Shown here piece after piece: positions 44,691 to 52,374 of a DNA stretch of 64,000 nt. The notes beneath the pieces were generated by a model. The model ran no database searches. It worked only from the letters and a program-made list of their open reading frames with translations, and was not told where the DNA came from. Source of the stretch: Haladaptatus sp. R4 (GTDB taxonomy: Archaea; Halobacteriota; Halobacteria; Halobacteriales; Haladaptataceae); NCBI RefSeq assembly GCF_001625445.1, contig NZ_LWHG01000011.1, positions 62,001 to 126,000 on the forward strand. Reading direction: 5' to 3'. The first letter of the stretch is position 1; each line of letters starts with the position of its first letter. Position numbers and translations under genes: made by a program.

Positions 44691-45344
44691 ATGTCTTCGT
44701 GGAAACGTGACGCCGCCAGCGGTCTCATCGTTTTGGCCCCCCTGTTGGTCTCTGCGTACATCATCGCGTGGCTGTTCATGAAAATCGCCGGGTTGCCGTT
44801 CCTAGTGGGTCTTAGCAGCTTCGAGTACTTCGGTGGTGCCATCACTATTCCCGGCGTTCTCGTCCGCGTCGGCATCGTCCTCGCCGTGTTCACCGCGCTC
44901 GTCTTCAGCATCGGCTATCTCATGCGGACGACGCTGGGAAGCGTGATGGAAAACACCATCGACGGCATCATGAATCGTGTCCCCGGCCTCCGCATCATCT
45001 ACAACGCATCGAAGATGGCCGCCGAAACCGCTCTTTCCGACACCAACCAACTCCAGAAACCCGTCAAAATCGAGACGTGGAACGGTCTCCGCATGACGGC
45101 GTTCAAAACCGGGAAACAAGCCGAAGACGGCCGCGAACTCCTCTTCTTGCCGACTGCCCCGAACATCACGACCGGATTCGTCATCGAAGTCGAACAGTCC
45201 GAGATCACCGAGACGGACGAAACCGACGAGGACGCCCTCACCCGAATCCTCAGCGCCGGATTCGGCGAAAACAGCAACGAGGGGATTCCGATAAACGTCA
45301 CCGACGAAGCGAGTGACAGACAAGAAACCCCGCCGTCGCCCTGA
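44691..45344 (+). CDS. DUF502 family membrane protein
   Basis: A 217-residue protein. Two N-terminal helices ('GLIVLAPLLVSAYIIAWLF' and 'VRVGIVLAVFTALVFSIGYLM') precede the DUF502 core: 'NRVPGLRIIYNASKMAAETAL', 'RMTAFKTGKQAEDGRELLFLPTAPNITTGFVIEV'. The C-terminal 45 residues are acidic and disordered. ATG 44691 ('MSSWKRDAASG') is chosen; the 14 residues before it are unlike the family. Function unknown. Confidence 0.87.
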   Translation: MSSWKRDAASGLIVLAPLLVSAYIIAWLFMKIAGLPFLVGLSSFEYFGGAITIPGVLVRVGIVLAVFTALVFSIGYLMRTTLGSVMENTIDGIMNRVPGLRIIYNASKMAAETALSDTNQLQKPVKIETWNGLRMTAFKTGKQAEDGRELLFLPTAPNITTGFVIEVEQSEITETDETDEDALTRILSAGFGENSNEGIPINVTDEASDRQETPPSP

Positions 45345-45436
45345 GTTCCACGACACCGTTCTCCCTTCGTCTCGAAACGTGACACTGTCGAGTAAAATCT
45401 GCCATCCTTTTGGGGATCGAACGAGTGTCGTTTCGT

Positions 45437-45829
45437 ATGGAATGTCCCGAGTGTGATGGCGAGCGACGACCCTTCGCCGTCCCGTCCGACCTCCGTGAGA
45501 ACGTTCCGTTCCGATCGGATACGGTCCTCCTCTGTACGCGTTGTCTCGCCTTCGAACCGACCGACGACGAAACGGAACTGGCGAACTACGCCACGATCAG
45601 CGACGAACTCCCGGACGACCCGAACACGGCCGCAGCGATGGCTCTCGCAACCGCTTTCCTCTCCTCGCTCGCGCTCCATCGTCAGCATATCGACGCGCTG
45701 TTCGACTACGTGGAGGCGAACGGGGTCGATCCGCTGCTCGTCCTCGACCGACTCGCTGACGACCCGGAACTACAACCGAACTTCGACATCGAATCGCGTC
45801 GCCAACAACTGCTCCAACTGCGGGACTGA
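45437..45829 (+). CDS. DUF6276-type small zinc protein
   Basis: A 130-residue acidic protein with an N-terminal zinc ribbon, 'MECPECDGER' and 'LLCTRCLAFEP' (two CxxC pairs), followed by a helical domain ending 'RRQQLLQLRD'. From memory this is haloarchaeal DUF6276. ATG 45437 puts the first Cys at residue 3; nine upstream residues are rejected. Followed by the HIT gene after 48 bases, same strand. Confidence 0.78.
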   Translation: MECPECDGERRPFAVPSDLRENVPFRSDTVLLCTRCLAFEPTDDETELANYATISDELPDDPNTAAAMALATAFLSSLALHRQHIDALFDYVEANGVDPLLVLDRLADDPELQPNFDIESRRQQLLQLRD

Positions 45830-45877
45830 TCCCTTCAAGCCTCAACTTTCATCATCCCAACCCACAATTATGGAGAT

Positions 45878-46303
45878 ATGCCGAACGATTGCATCTTCTG
45901 TCAGATCGTCGCCGGAGACATCCCGAGTAAAACCGTGTACGAGGACGACTCCGTCCTCGCGTTCCTCGACGTGAACCCGCTCGCGCCGGGCCACACGCTC
46001 GTCATCACGAAGGACCACTACGAGACGTTGAGCGACCTCCCCGAGGATACCGCAACGGACCTCTTTTCGGCGCTCCACGAACTCACGCCCGCCGTCGAGA
46101 CCGCAGTGGACGCCGATGCGAGTAACGTCGCGTTCAACAACGGGGAAGCGTCGGGACAGGAAGTTCCGCACATCCACGGACACATCATTCCGCGGTTCGA
46201 GGACGACGGCGGTAAGCCGATCCACGCAGTCGCGGGGGACCGCCCGGACCTCTCCGACGATGAACTGGACGAGATCGCCGCCGACATCAGCGGCAGTCAA
46301 TAA
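45878..46303 (+). CDS. HIT family nucleotide hydrolase
   Basis: A 141-residue protein. 'CIFCQIVAGDIPSKTVYEDDSVLAFLDVNPLAPGHTLVI' is the HIT N-terminus with a CxxC zinc pair, and 'PHIHGHIIPRF' is the histidine triad with the catalytic middle His. Such enzymes cleave nucleoside phosphoramidates or dinucleoside polyphosphates. Full length. Confidence 0.92.
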   Translation: MPNDCIFCQIVAGDIPSKTVYEDDSVLAFLDVNPLAPGHTLVITKDHYETLSDLPEDTATDLFSALHELTPAVETAVDADASNVAFNNGEASGQEVPHIHGHIIPRFEDDGGKPIHAVAGDRPDLSDDELDEIAADISGSQ

Positions 46304-46310
46304 CTGTATC

Positions 46311-46320
46311 TTTTTATACC
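46311..46320 (+). promoter_or_regulatory. TATA box of the MinD-like gene
   Basis: 'tttttatacc' lies about 30 bases before GTG 46348, so the mRNA is probably leaderless. Confidence 0.5.
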
Positions 46321-46347
46321 ATTACGGATACATTTCGATTCGAACAC

Positions 46348-47124
46348 GTGAAACGAACTGCCGCATTCGTCGGTGCGACCGGTGGAGCCGGGACCACACG
46401 CCTCTGTCTCGAAACGGCCGCCATCCTCTCTCACGTCGGACACGACGTGGTGATTCTAGATGCCGCCTTCGGCACGCAAGGGTTGTCCCGCCACGTTCCC
46501 CATCGTATCGACACCGACATCACTGCACTGCTGATAGACGACCACGGAACGGACGAGGAGTTCTCCGACGCGCTCATCGATCATCCGGTCGAAACCACGG
46601 GCCAACTCTCACTGTGTCCGGCGTATGCACCCTTCGAACGCATCGCTCGCGCCAAAACCGTAGACGCCGCTCAAGCGTTGGAAACACTCGTCGAACGGGC
46701 CAGCGACGACTTCGACCACGTCATCATCGATACCCCACCCGTCGCCGCGAATCAAGCTGTTGCGGCCGTCAACGCGGCTGACACCGTCGCCGTCGTCGCT
46801 CCGGCGTCCCGACGCGGAGCGGACGCCGTTCAGGGAGTTCGCGGCCGTCTCGCCGACCTCGGAACGGACGCGGACACAGTTCTCGCCAATCGCGCCGAAT
46901 CCCCGGACGAGGACCATCTGGGGGATGTTCCGACGATTCCGACGAGCGACGCGACCGCAGTCGAATCGATTCCAGCGAGCGCGCCCGAACTCGACACCTC
47001 GTTTTCACCTGCAATCGTCGCCGCCACTGAAGTCGTGTTCGACACGTCGCTCGATGTCGAATTTCCGGAGGAGGGATTGCTCGACATCGACCCGGATGAC
47101 TACCTTCCGGAGTCACTCCGGTAA
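46348..47124 (+). CDS. MinD/ParA-like protein lacking the P-loop lysine
   Basis: A 258-residue protein with the deviant-Walker fold: N-terminal strand, 'GHDVVILDAAFGTQGLSRH' (switch I), 'FDHVIIDTPPVAANQAVAAVNAAD' (Walker B/switch II). The P-loop at residues 10-17 reads 'ATGGAGTTRL' where MinD has KGGxGKTT: both the signature Lys and the P-loop Lys are Thr. ATP binding may be weak or lost. A second, intact MinD gene lies 1.6 kb further. GTG start. Role unknown. Confidence 0.78.
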   Translation: MKRTAAFVGATGGAGTTRLCLETAAILSHVGHDVVILDAAFGTQGLSRHVPHRIDTDITALLIDDHGTDEEFSDALIDHPVETTGQLSLCPAYAPFERIARAKTVDAAQALETLVERASDDFDHVIIDTPPVAANQAVAAVNAADTVAVVAPASRRGADAVQGVRGRLADLGTDADTVLANRAESPDEDHLGDVPTIPTSDATAVESIPASAPELDTSFSPAIVAATEVVFDTSLDVEFPEEGLLDIDPDDYLPESLR

Positions 47125-47157
47125 TAATTTCATCGTCGACGGATCGCCAGCGGATTC

Positions 47158-47673
47158 TCACAGCAAGTCGCCGACGTCGCTCATCGTCTCGGCTAACACG
47201 TCCCTCTTTTCCACACTGGCGTGTCCGTCGAACGCCAACGCGCCTTCGACCGTTTCCGCCGCTCCGTCCAACGGCTCGTGCGTTTCGATGAACGTCGCCA
47301 GTGCGAACTCGGTTTCGCTCGCCCCCGAGAGCGTGAACGCTTCCGACCGGGAGAGGTTCGCTGAAAGCCAATCCCGAACGAGTTCGTGACCCATCGACGA
47401 GAGTGGGGAGACCCCGTTCACGCCGAGCAGGTGAAGCGTCTTCGCCGCCGTCATGGGGGCGACGCCAGCACGACGAGCGCTTTCACCGACAGATGCTCCT
47501 GCAGCGTGTGCTTCCACGATGCATACCGCCATTTCCGTCTCGCACGGCAACGCATCACTGAACGCCGCCAGCCGATCGTGGAGGTCCCGCTCCGTGTCAT
47601 CCACGGTTGCGATGCCGTGATTCTTCTGCTTGGCTGTGACCTCCAGCCCGGCGGCGATATCCGACAGCGCCAT
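47158..47673 (-). CDS. haloarchaeal protein with helix-turn-helix-like segment (DUF7858-like)
   Basis: A 171-residue protein starting 'MALSDIAAGLEVTAKQKNHG'. 'ALPCETEMAVCIVEAHAAGASVGESARRAGVAPMTAAKTLHLLGV' looks like a helix-turn-helix of the resolvase/sigma kind. From memory it belongs to a haloarchaeal DUF (DUF7858 or near), unchecked. ATG 47673 preferred over 47715. It diverges from tfb and is convergent with the MinD-like gene. Confidence 0.68.
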   Translation of the reverse strand: MALSDIAAGLEVTAKQKNHGIATVDDTERDLHDRLAAFSDALPCETEMAVCIVEAHAAGASVGESARRAGVAPMTAAKTLHLLGVNGVSPLSSMGHELVRDWLSANLSRSEAFTLSGASETEFALATFIETHEPLDGAAETVEGALAFDGHASVEKRDVLAETMSDVGDLL

Positions 47674-47805
47674 GTGTACTCCTCGTCCCTTCCTTGACTT
47701 TAATGTTTGTGACAAGTATCAAATTTGGTAATTGTGTCCCGCAACGTACCGGTAACCGGTACGTTCCTCCCGTCCAAATCGGGTTCGTTTCCCGAATTCG
47801 ACGTT

Positions 47806-47815
47806 CGTTTAAATA
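47806..47815 (+). promoter_or_regulatory. TATA box of tfb
   Basis: 'cgtttaaata' (TTTAAATA at 47808-47815) is about 28 bases before ATG 47842. It points to a leaderless transcript and supports that start. Confidence 0.6.
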
Positions 47816-47841
47816 CCATCTCGGACGAAGTTTCACTTGTG

Positions 47842-48720
47842 ATGAGTACGACACAACACCTCACTGAAGCGTGTCCCGAATGTCATAGCCGAGTCCGCAC
47901 GCGCGGTTCGGAAACCGTCTGCACCGAATGCGGCCTCGTCGTCGCCGAGGACAACCTCGACCGGGGTCCGGAGTGGCGGTCGTTCGACGATGACGACACC
48001 GACCGTAAGCGCACTGGCGCGCCGCTCACGCGCTCCCGCCACGACCGGGGACTGACGACCGAGATCGGGTACAAAAACAGCAGCGTCCGGCTGACGGGCC
48101 GCAAACGACGCCGCGTGATGCGCATGCGTCGTCAGCACAACCGCGCCAGAATCTCCTCCAAGGCCGAGCGAAATCGCGTCTACGGCTTCACCGAAATCCG
48201 TCGGCTCGTCGGTGCGCTCCAACTGTCCGTGAACATCCGTGACCGTGCTTGCGTGCTGTTCGAATCCGCACAAGGCGAAGACCTTCTTCGTGGGCGCTCG
48301 ATAGAGGGCTTCGCCTCTGCGGCGGTGTACGCGACGTGCCGAACGTCGGCCGTCTCCCGTACGCTGGACGAAATCGTCGAGCGTGCCCGCGCCGACCGCT
48401 CGGAACTGACCGCGGCCTACGACGCACTGAACCGAGAACTCGGTCTTCCCGTCGGTCCGATCGATCCGCGCGAGTACCTGCCGCGATTCGCCAGTCGACT
48501 CAACCTCTCGATGGTGAGCGAACGACGCGCCGAAACGCTCGTCACGAAGGCGGAACGGGAGAACCTCATTAGCGGTCGCAATCCCAGCGGCGTGGCCGCC
48601 GCGTGTCTCTACGCAGCGGCTCGCGACTGTGACGAACGTGTCACCCAACGTGCCGCCGCAGAAGTCGCCGACGTAACGCCCGTCACGCTTCGCTCGACGT
48701 ATCACGACCTCCGGGAGTAA
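47842..48720 (+). CDS. tfb: transcription initiation factor IIB
   Basis: A 292-residue TFB. Zinc ribbon 'CPECHSRVRTRGSETVCTECG', B-reader/linker 'DRGPEWRSFDDDDTDRKRTGAPLTRSRHDRGLTTEIG', then two cyclin-like repeats ('LQLSVNIRDRACVLFESAQGEDLLRGRSIEGFASAAVYATCR' and 'LNLSMVSERRAETLVTKAERENLISGRNPSGVAAACLYAAAR'). It recruits RNA polymerase to TBP-bound promoters. Haloarchaea carry several TFBs; this one is on the short side. Its end overlaps the minus-strand minD gene by 19 bases. Confidence 0.94.
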   Translation: MSTTQHLTEACPECHSRVRTRGSETVCTECGLVVAEDNLDRGPEWRSFDDDDTDRKRTGAPLTRSRHDRGLTTEIGYKNSSVRLTGRKRRRVMRMRRQHNRARISSKAERNRVYGFTEIRRLVGALQLSVNIRDRACVLFESAQGEDLLRGRSIEGFASAAVYATCRTSAVSRTLDEIVERARADRSELTAAYDALNRELGLPVGPIDPREYLPRFASRLNLSMVSERRAETLVTKAERENLISGRNPSGVAAACLYAAARDCDERVTQRAAAEVADVTPVTLRSTYHDLRE

Positions 48721-49364
48721 ATCGCCCGTCCGAGTTCCGCGAACCGTTCTCTTGTATCGCTTTCCGGCGCAGCGGTTGCTACGGGGCGTCCGTGCCGCTG
48801 TGCGTCCGCAATCACACTCGATTCCGGCAGCGTCGTCACTGGCGCGCCGAGCGTCCGTTCGACGATTTCGGTCGGTGGATCGTCCCGCACTCGATTCAGT
48901 ACGACGCCACACAGTCCCGCACCGAGTTCCCGCGCGAGCACCTTCGTTCGAACCGCGTCCGCCAACGCGAACCGTCGCGGAACCGTCACGAGGACACAGC
49001 TATCCGCCGCAACCAACGGAAGTCCCGCGTCGGCCGACATCCCTGCCGGACAGTCGATTATCACGTGGTCGTATTCGTCGGCGACCTGCTCTACCGCGCC
49101 GACGACCCCCGTCACGTCACATGCACGTGCTCCCGCCAACGTACGGCCACACGGGAGCATCGACACACCACCGACGGTCGAAACCGCCTCCAGTGGTTCC
49201 GCACGTCCGGCGAGTACATCGTGTAAATCCGGGCCGTGGCACGTCGGCAAGTCCGCCATTGCGAGGTCGGCATCGACCACAACACCGCCGAGTTCCGCTC
49301 CGAGATTCAACGAGACGGTCGATTTTCCGACGCCACCCTTGCCTCCCGTTACTGCCAAGATCAT
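48702..49364 (-). CDS. minD: MinD/ParA family ATPase
   Basis: A 220-residue deviant-Walker ATPase with intact 'GGKGGVGKSTVSLNLG' (P-loop), 'VVVDADLAMADLP', 'YDHVIIDCPAGMS'. No clear C-terminal amphipathic membrane helix. It overlaps the upstream DUF7857-like gene by 4 bases and is the last of a five-gene minus-strand run starting at 51871. It may act with those partners in positioning or division, but this is inference. Confidence 0.88.
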   Translation of the reverse strand: MILAVTGGKGGVGKSTVSLNLGAELGGVVVDADLAMADLPTCHGPDLHDVLAGRAEPLEAVSTVGGVSMLPCGRTLAGARACDVTGVVGAVEQVADEYDHVIIDCPAGMSADAGLPLVAADSCVLVTVPRRFALADAVRTKVLARELGAGLCGVVLNRVRDDPPTEIVERTLGAPVTTLPESSVIADAQRHGRPVATAAPESDTRERFAELGRAIYSRRS

Positions 49365-50038
49365 ATCTTCCTCCCGACGGTGTGCGTCTCCCGTGCTGCT
49401 GCAATCCGTTCCCGTACCGTATCGACCCGTTTTGCAACCGAATCGAGCGTTCGTCCATCGGCTTCGAGTTTCCGTCTCAACTCCTGCTCACGAGTCCGAT
49501 CGTTCACATCCTTCGCCCCCATTTTTCCCTCGTTGGCTTCGTATCGCTCCGTTCGCGTCTCGATACCCGACAGCCACGCCTCGACCTCGTCGGGGAGTTT
49601 CGTCGGGTGTGGCATCGGTACCACGTCCGCAGGCGGTCGAGCATCACCCAGTGCTCGGACGACACCCGTCGCTGTCGGTTCGATTTCTAGTTCCTCATCG
49701 ATCATTCCTCGCTCCGTGTCGCTCGCCGACGGTTCCGTCCTCGGCGCTCGTTCGGTCCACACGATTTCCGCAGGCGGTGACTCTTGATTTGGGCCGGTCG
49801 CTACCGCGTAGCCAAGGGCGCGCCGTTCGTCCGCCGCGACGACACCTTCGAACCCGCCTTCGTCCCACCCCGCTTCCGGAACGCCGTTCCGTCGCGGCGG
49901 TCGTATCTCACCATCGAGCCGGTTCCCGATACGAATTCTCACGGGAACCGTCGTCGTGTTTTCGACCACCAGTTCGACCAGCGTGACGGTTTCGACCCTC
50001 CCGTTCTCCTCGTTTACCGTCCAGTGAAGCGTCACCAT
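49361..50038 (-). CDS. haloarchaeal protein of unknown function (DUF7857-like)
   Basis: A 225-residue protein beginning 'MVTLHWTVNEENGRVETVTL'. The first 90 residues look like a beta-sandwich ('VTLVELVVENTTTVPVRIRIGNRL', 'RRALGYAVAT'); the middle is acidic and disordered; the end is helical and coiled-coil-like ('EQELRRKLEADGRTLDSVAKRVDTV'). From memory a haloarchaeal DUF (about DUF7857), unchecked. Between minD (4-base overlap) and the DUF7856-like gene (26-base gap), so it belongs to that operon. Confidence 0.7.
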   Translation of the reverse strand: MVTLHWTVNEENGRVETVTLVELVVENTTTVPVRIRIGNRLDGEIRPPRRNGVPEAGWDEGGFEGVVAADERRALGYAVATGPNQESPPAEIVWTERAPRTEPSASDTERGMIDEELEIEPTATGVVRALGDARPPADVVPMPHPTKLPDEVEAWLSGIETRTERYEANEGKMGAKDVNDRTREQELRRKLEADGRTLDSVAKRVDTVRERIAAARETHTVGRKI

Positions 50039-50064
50039 GCCCCGGGTTGGTCCCGTCTTCGTTC

Positions 50065-50895
50065 TTAAACCTGTAGTACGGGTGCATCGAGACACTCAGC
50101 GGCGCGTTTTGACGTGTCGAAGCGGTTACACGCCAGTACGATCGGTGCTCGAACTCGCGCCACGCGAGCGATTGCAAGCGCGGCAGTCACTGGATCTCCT
50201 TCGAACGTTCCCGGATCGGTCGTCCGCCCTCGTCCCGGAACTGCTTTGATCGCTGAATCGAACCGCTCGTGAGTCCGTCGAACCAAGTGACGACGGGCAC
50301 TCCGTTCGAGGTTCTCCTTCCGGTCGTGGAGACGCAATCGTTGTTCCCGAGCATTCCTCGCGGCTTGTTGGCGTTTTCGGGCCGCTTCGAGGGTCTGCTC
50401 GGCGGCAATACGTTTCGTCTCCAGTTCGGCTAACTCCCGCGTCATCCTCTGGAGGTCGGATTCAGCGTCGTTGGAATCTCCCTCGACCTCCCGAAGGGCC
50501 TGTACGCGTCCACGAAGCGCCGCGACCTGTTCTCGCAACCTGGTTTCCGATCCGCTCGCGTCCGCGACCCGTCTCCGTTCCGCGCGGAGCGAGACATCGC
50601 CGATATCGAGCGAGCACATTCGTGCTTCGATGTGTGCTATCTCTTCGTCCTGCGGTGCGTTCATACCGATCGAACGGGCGGCGGCGGCCAATGCTGGTCG
50701 AGGACGGATCGACATCCCTGACTCGATACAACCGATGTACCGGTGTATCGGACCCGGGTCTCCACAGACAATACTGATTTCCCCCGTTTCGGTGCCCGAC
50801 CGAACTGCCGCTACGATTTCCTCCGTCGCTACTGACTTTCCCGAGAGGTCGACTGCCCTTCCCCGAAACGTGCCGTTCTCCGTTTCGACGTTCAT
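50065..50895 (-). CDS. coiled-coil haloarchaeal protein (DUF7856-like)
   Basis: A 276-residue protein. Residues 1-90 form an alpha/beta part ('GEISIVCGDPGPIHRYIGCIESGMSIRPRPALAAAARSIG'). Residues about 115-200 form a long Arg/Glu-rich coiled coil. The last 55 residues ('GDPVTAALAIARVARVRAPIVLACNRF') return to alpha/beta. 'CGDPGP' and 'ACNRF' recall nucleotide-handling loops but are not diagnostic. It overlaps the next gene by 4 bases. Unknown function; DUF number from memory. Confidence 0.7.
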   Translation of the reverse strand: MNVETENGTFRGRAVDLSGKSVATEEIVAAVRSGTETGEISIVCGDPGPIHRYIGCIESGMSIRPRPALAAAARSIGMNAPQDEEIAHIEARMCSLDIGDVSLRAERRRVADASGSETRLREQVAALRGRVQALREVEGDSNDAESDLQRMTRELAELETKRIAAEQTLEAARKRQQAARNAREQRLRLHDRKENLERSARRHLVRRTHERFDSAIKAVPGRGRTTDPGTFEGDPVTAALAIARVARVRAPIVLACNRFDTSKRAAECLDAPVLQV

Positions 50896-51239
50896 AATTC
50901 CGCGTTTCGCATCGCATCCGGCGACGGATGCTCGGTTCCCATGGAGAACTTCTCGTACGGCGTACTCGATTTGTCGCGCTTTTCGTACGCGCTGGCTGCC
51001 GAACGGATTGTTTCCGGCACATCACGAAACTCGTTCAGCGGTTCGGTGCGTTCCAGTTGTACATCGGCCCCGTGCTTCTCGTACAACCGAAGCGCGAGGA
51101 ATGCACCCAACTCCGTCGATTCCAGGAGCGCTGCCCGCCCAAACCGCCTGACAACGCACGTTTCATGCGTCGTACAGACGTTCCGGAGCGTCTGCCGAGC
51201 GGCACGGGAGTACGTAATTATCAGCAACACACCATTCAT
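50892..51239 (-). CDS. small haloarchaeal protein (DUF7855-like)
   Basis: A 115-residue protein, 'MNGVLLIITYSRAARQTLRN' followed by 'TTHETCVVRRFGRAALLESTELGAFLALRLYEKHG'. Alpha/beta, no membrane segment. ATG 51239 chosen because the upstream extension to 51515 runs antisense through the end of the neighbour. Coupled by a 4-base overlap to the coiled-coil gene and 26 bases after the DUF7504-like gene. Confidence 0.7.
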   Translation of the reverse strand: MNGVLLIITYSRAARQTLRNVCTTHETCVVRRFGRAALLESTELGAFLALRLYEKHGADVQLERTEPLNEFRDVPETIRSAASAYEKRDKSSTPYEKFSMGTEHPSPDAMRNAEL

Positions 51240-51265
51240 TGGTGGATGATATGTTTTAAAATTAA

Positions 51266-51871
51266 CTACCGCGTTCTCACGTTCCACTCGTTGCCATCGA
51301 ATTCGGCAACGGCGTCGAACAGTGTTTTCAGCGTATTGACGGTTTGTGAGTCGTGGGCGTCCGGGTCGAGATGGAAGTGTGCGGTCACGTCCGCGGTAGT
51401 GAATCGACCGGTGAGGACGTGTAGAAACTTGTAGACGGTTTGAACGTCGGAGTACTGGAGCAGTGCCGTCAACGAGTGAAAACAGGCTACGGTCTTGTTG
51501 CCGTCTCCGTGCCATTGTTGGAGCACTTCGCTGATTTTGATACCAAGCCCGGTCAAATCACCGGGATTCGAGAGCGTGTCGATGACTGCGTCGGTCGGCG
51601 TTTCTCCCATCGATGCCGACGTTGCAACCGATCGTACCGTCTCCCCGACACTGAGGAATCGGAGGTTCGCGGGACGACCACCCGCATGAGCGAGCCAATC
51701 CTGTAGACATGCATCCGGTGAGCGTGTAAAAGTAACCCAGAGGACGTCTTCCTGTTCCGGTGGTGTCTTCGTGAGCATGTCGATACATGCTTCGTCGGTT
51801 TCCGAACGCATGGAGGGAGCGAGAACGAGAATACTGGCTTCGTCATCGAGCGCTGCCGAAACCCTACTCAT
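51266..51871 (-). CDS. DUF7504-like RecA-fold protein without P-loop
   Basis: A 201-residue protein: 'ASILVLAPSMRSETDEACIDML', 'EDVLWVTFTRSPDACLQDWL', 'LGIKISEVLQQWHGDGNKTVACFHSLTALLQYSDVQTVYKFLHVLTGRF', 'HFHLDPDAHDSQTVNTLKTLFDAVAEF'. The strand-helix order resembles RecA/KaiC-fold ATPases with a Walker B-like 'VACFHSLTALLQ', but there is no GKT loop. From memory DUF7504. ATG 51871 chosen. First gene of the operon running to minD; promoter expected in 51872-52085. Confidence 0.72.
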   Translation of the reverse strand: MSRVSAALDDEASILVLAPSMRSETDEACIDMLTKTPPEQEDVLWVTFTRSPDACLQDWLAHAGGRPANLRFLSVGETVRSVATSASMGETPTDAVIDTLSNPGDLTGLGIKISEVLQQWHGDGNKTVACFHSLTALLQYSDVQTVYKFLHVLTGRFTTADVTAHFHLDPDAHDSQTVNTLKTLFDAVAEFDGNEWNVRTR

Positions 51872-52085
51872 CTCGGGTTGTCCTCGACGACGTTGTGCGT
51901 GCTCGCTACGTTGTCCATCCCGTACCATCGCTCGTGTATCATAGAGCCACCTGCATTATTATGGATTTAATAAACTTCTCGACACCTGTCGACCATGTCT
52001 CATCTGATACACCCTCGCACACGCGCAGTTGTTACTGTTCTACTATATCCAGAGCATGTTTATCTAGTTTTCTATCTCTGCTATA

Positions 52086-52373
52086 TTATCGTTTATTGAT
52101 ACCCTTGATATCGAATTCTACCGTCTCGTCGTCGAGCAGTTCGGCTACCCGCTCGGTTGCTTCCGTTTTCGATTCCGCGACGACGGTGATTCCCGTTGCC
52201 CGTTCGTCGCCACACGCTCGATACACGGACAGATCACGTTCCGCTTCGAATTCGGTAGCGTACGTTTGCAAGACCGTCAGTACTCGTCGCTGTGTCTCAC
52301 GTAACTCGTCCTCTCCGGATTCGAAATCCGAAAGTGCATTCTCTATATTTCTGAGTGCGGAGATTCGATCCAT
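52086..52373 (-). CDS. small haloarchaeal protein (DUF7854-like) after mcm
   Basis: A 95-residue acidic protein, 'MDRISALRNIENALSDFESG' onward, helical then with a beta hairpin ('VYRACGDERATGITVVAESKTEATERVAELL'). One base separates its ATG from the mcm stop, so it is co-transcribed with mcm. The DUF number is from memory. Function unknown; tight linkage suggests a role near the replicative helicase. Confidence 0.72.
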   Translation of the reverse strand: MDRISALRNIENALSDFESGEDELRETQRRVLTVLQTYATEFEAERDLSVYRACGDERATGITVVAESKTEATERVAELLDDETVEFDIKGINKR

Positions 52374-52374
52374 C

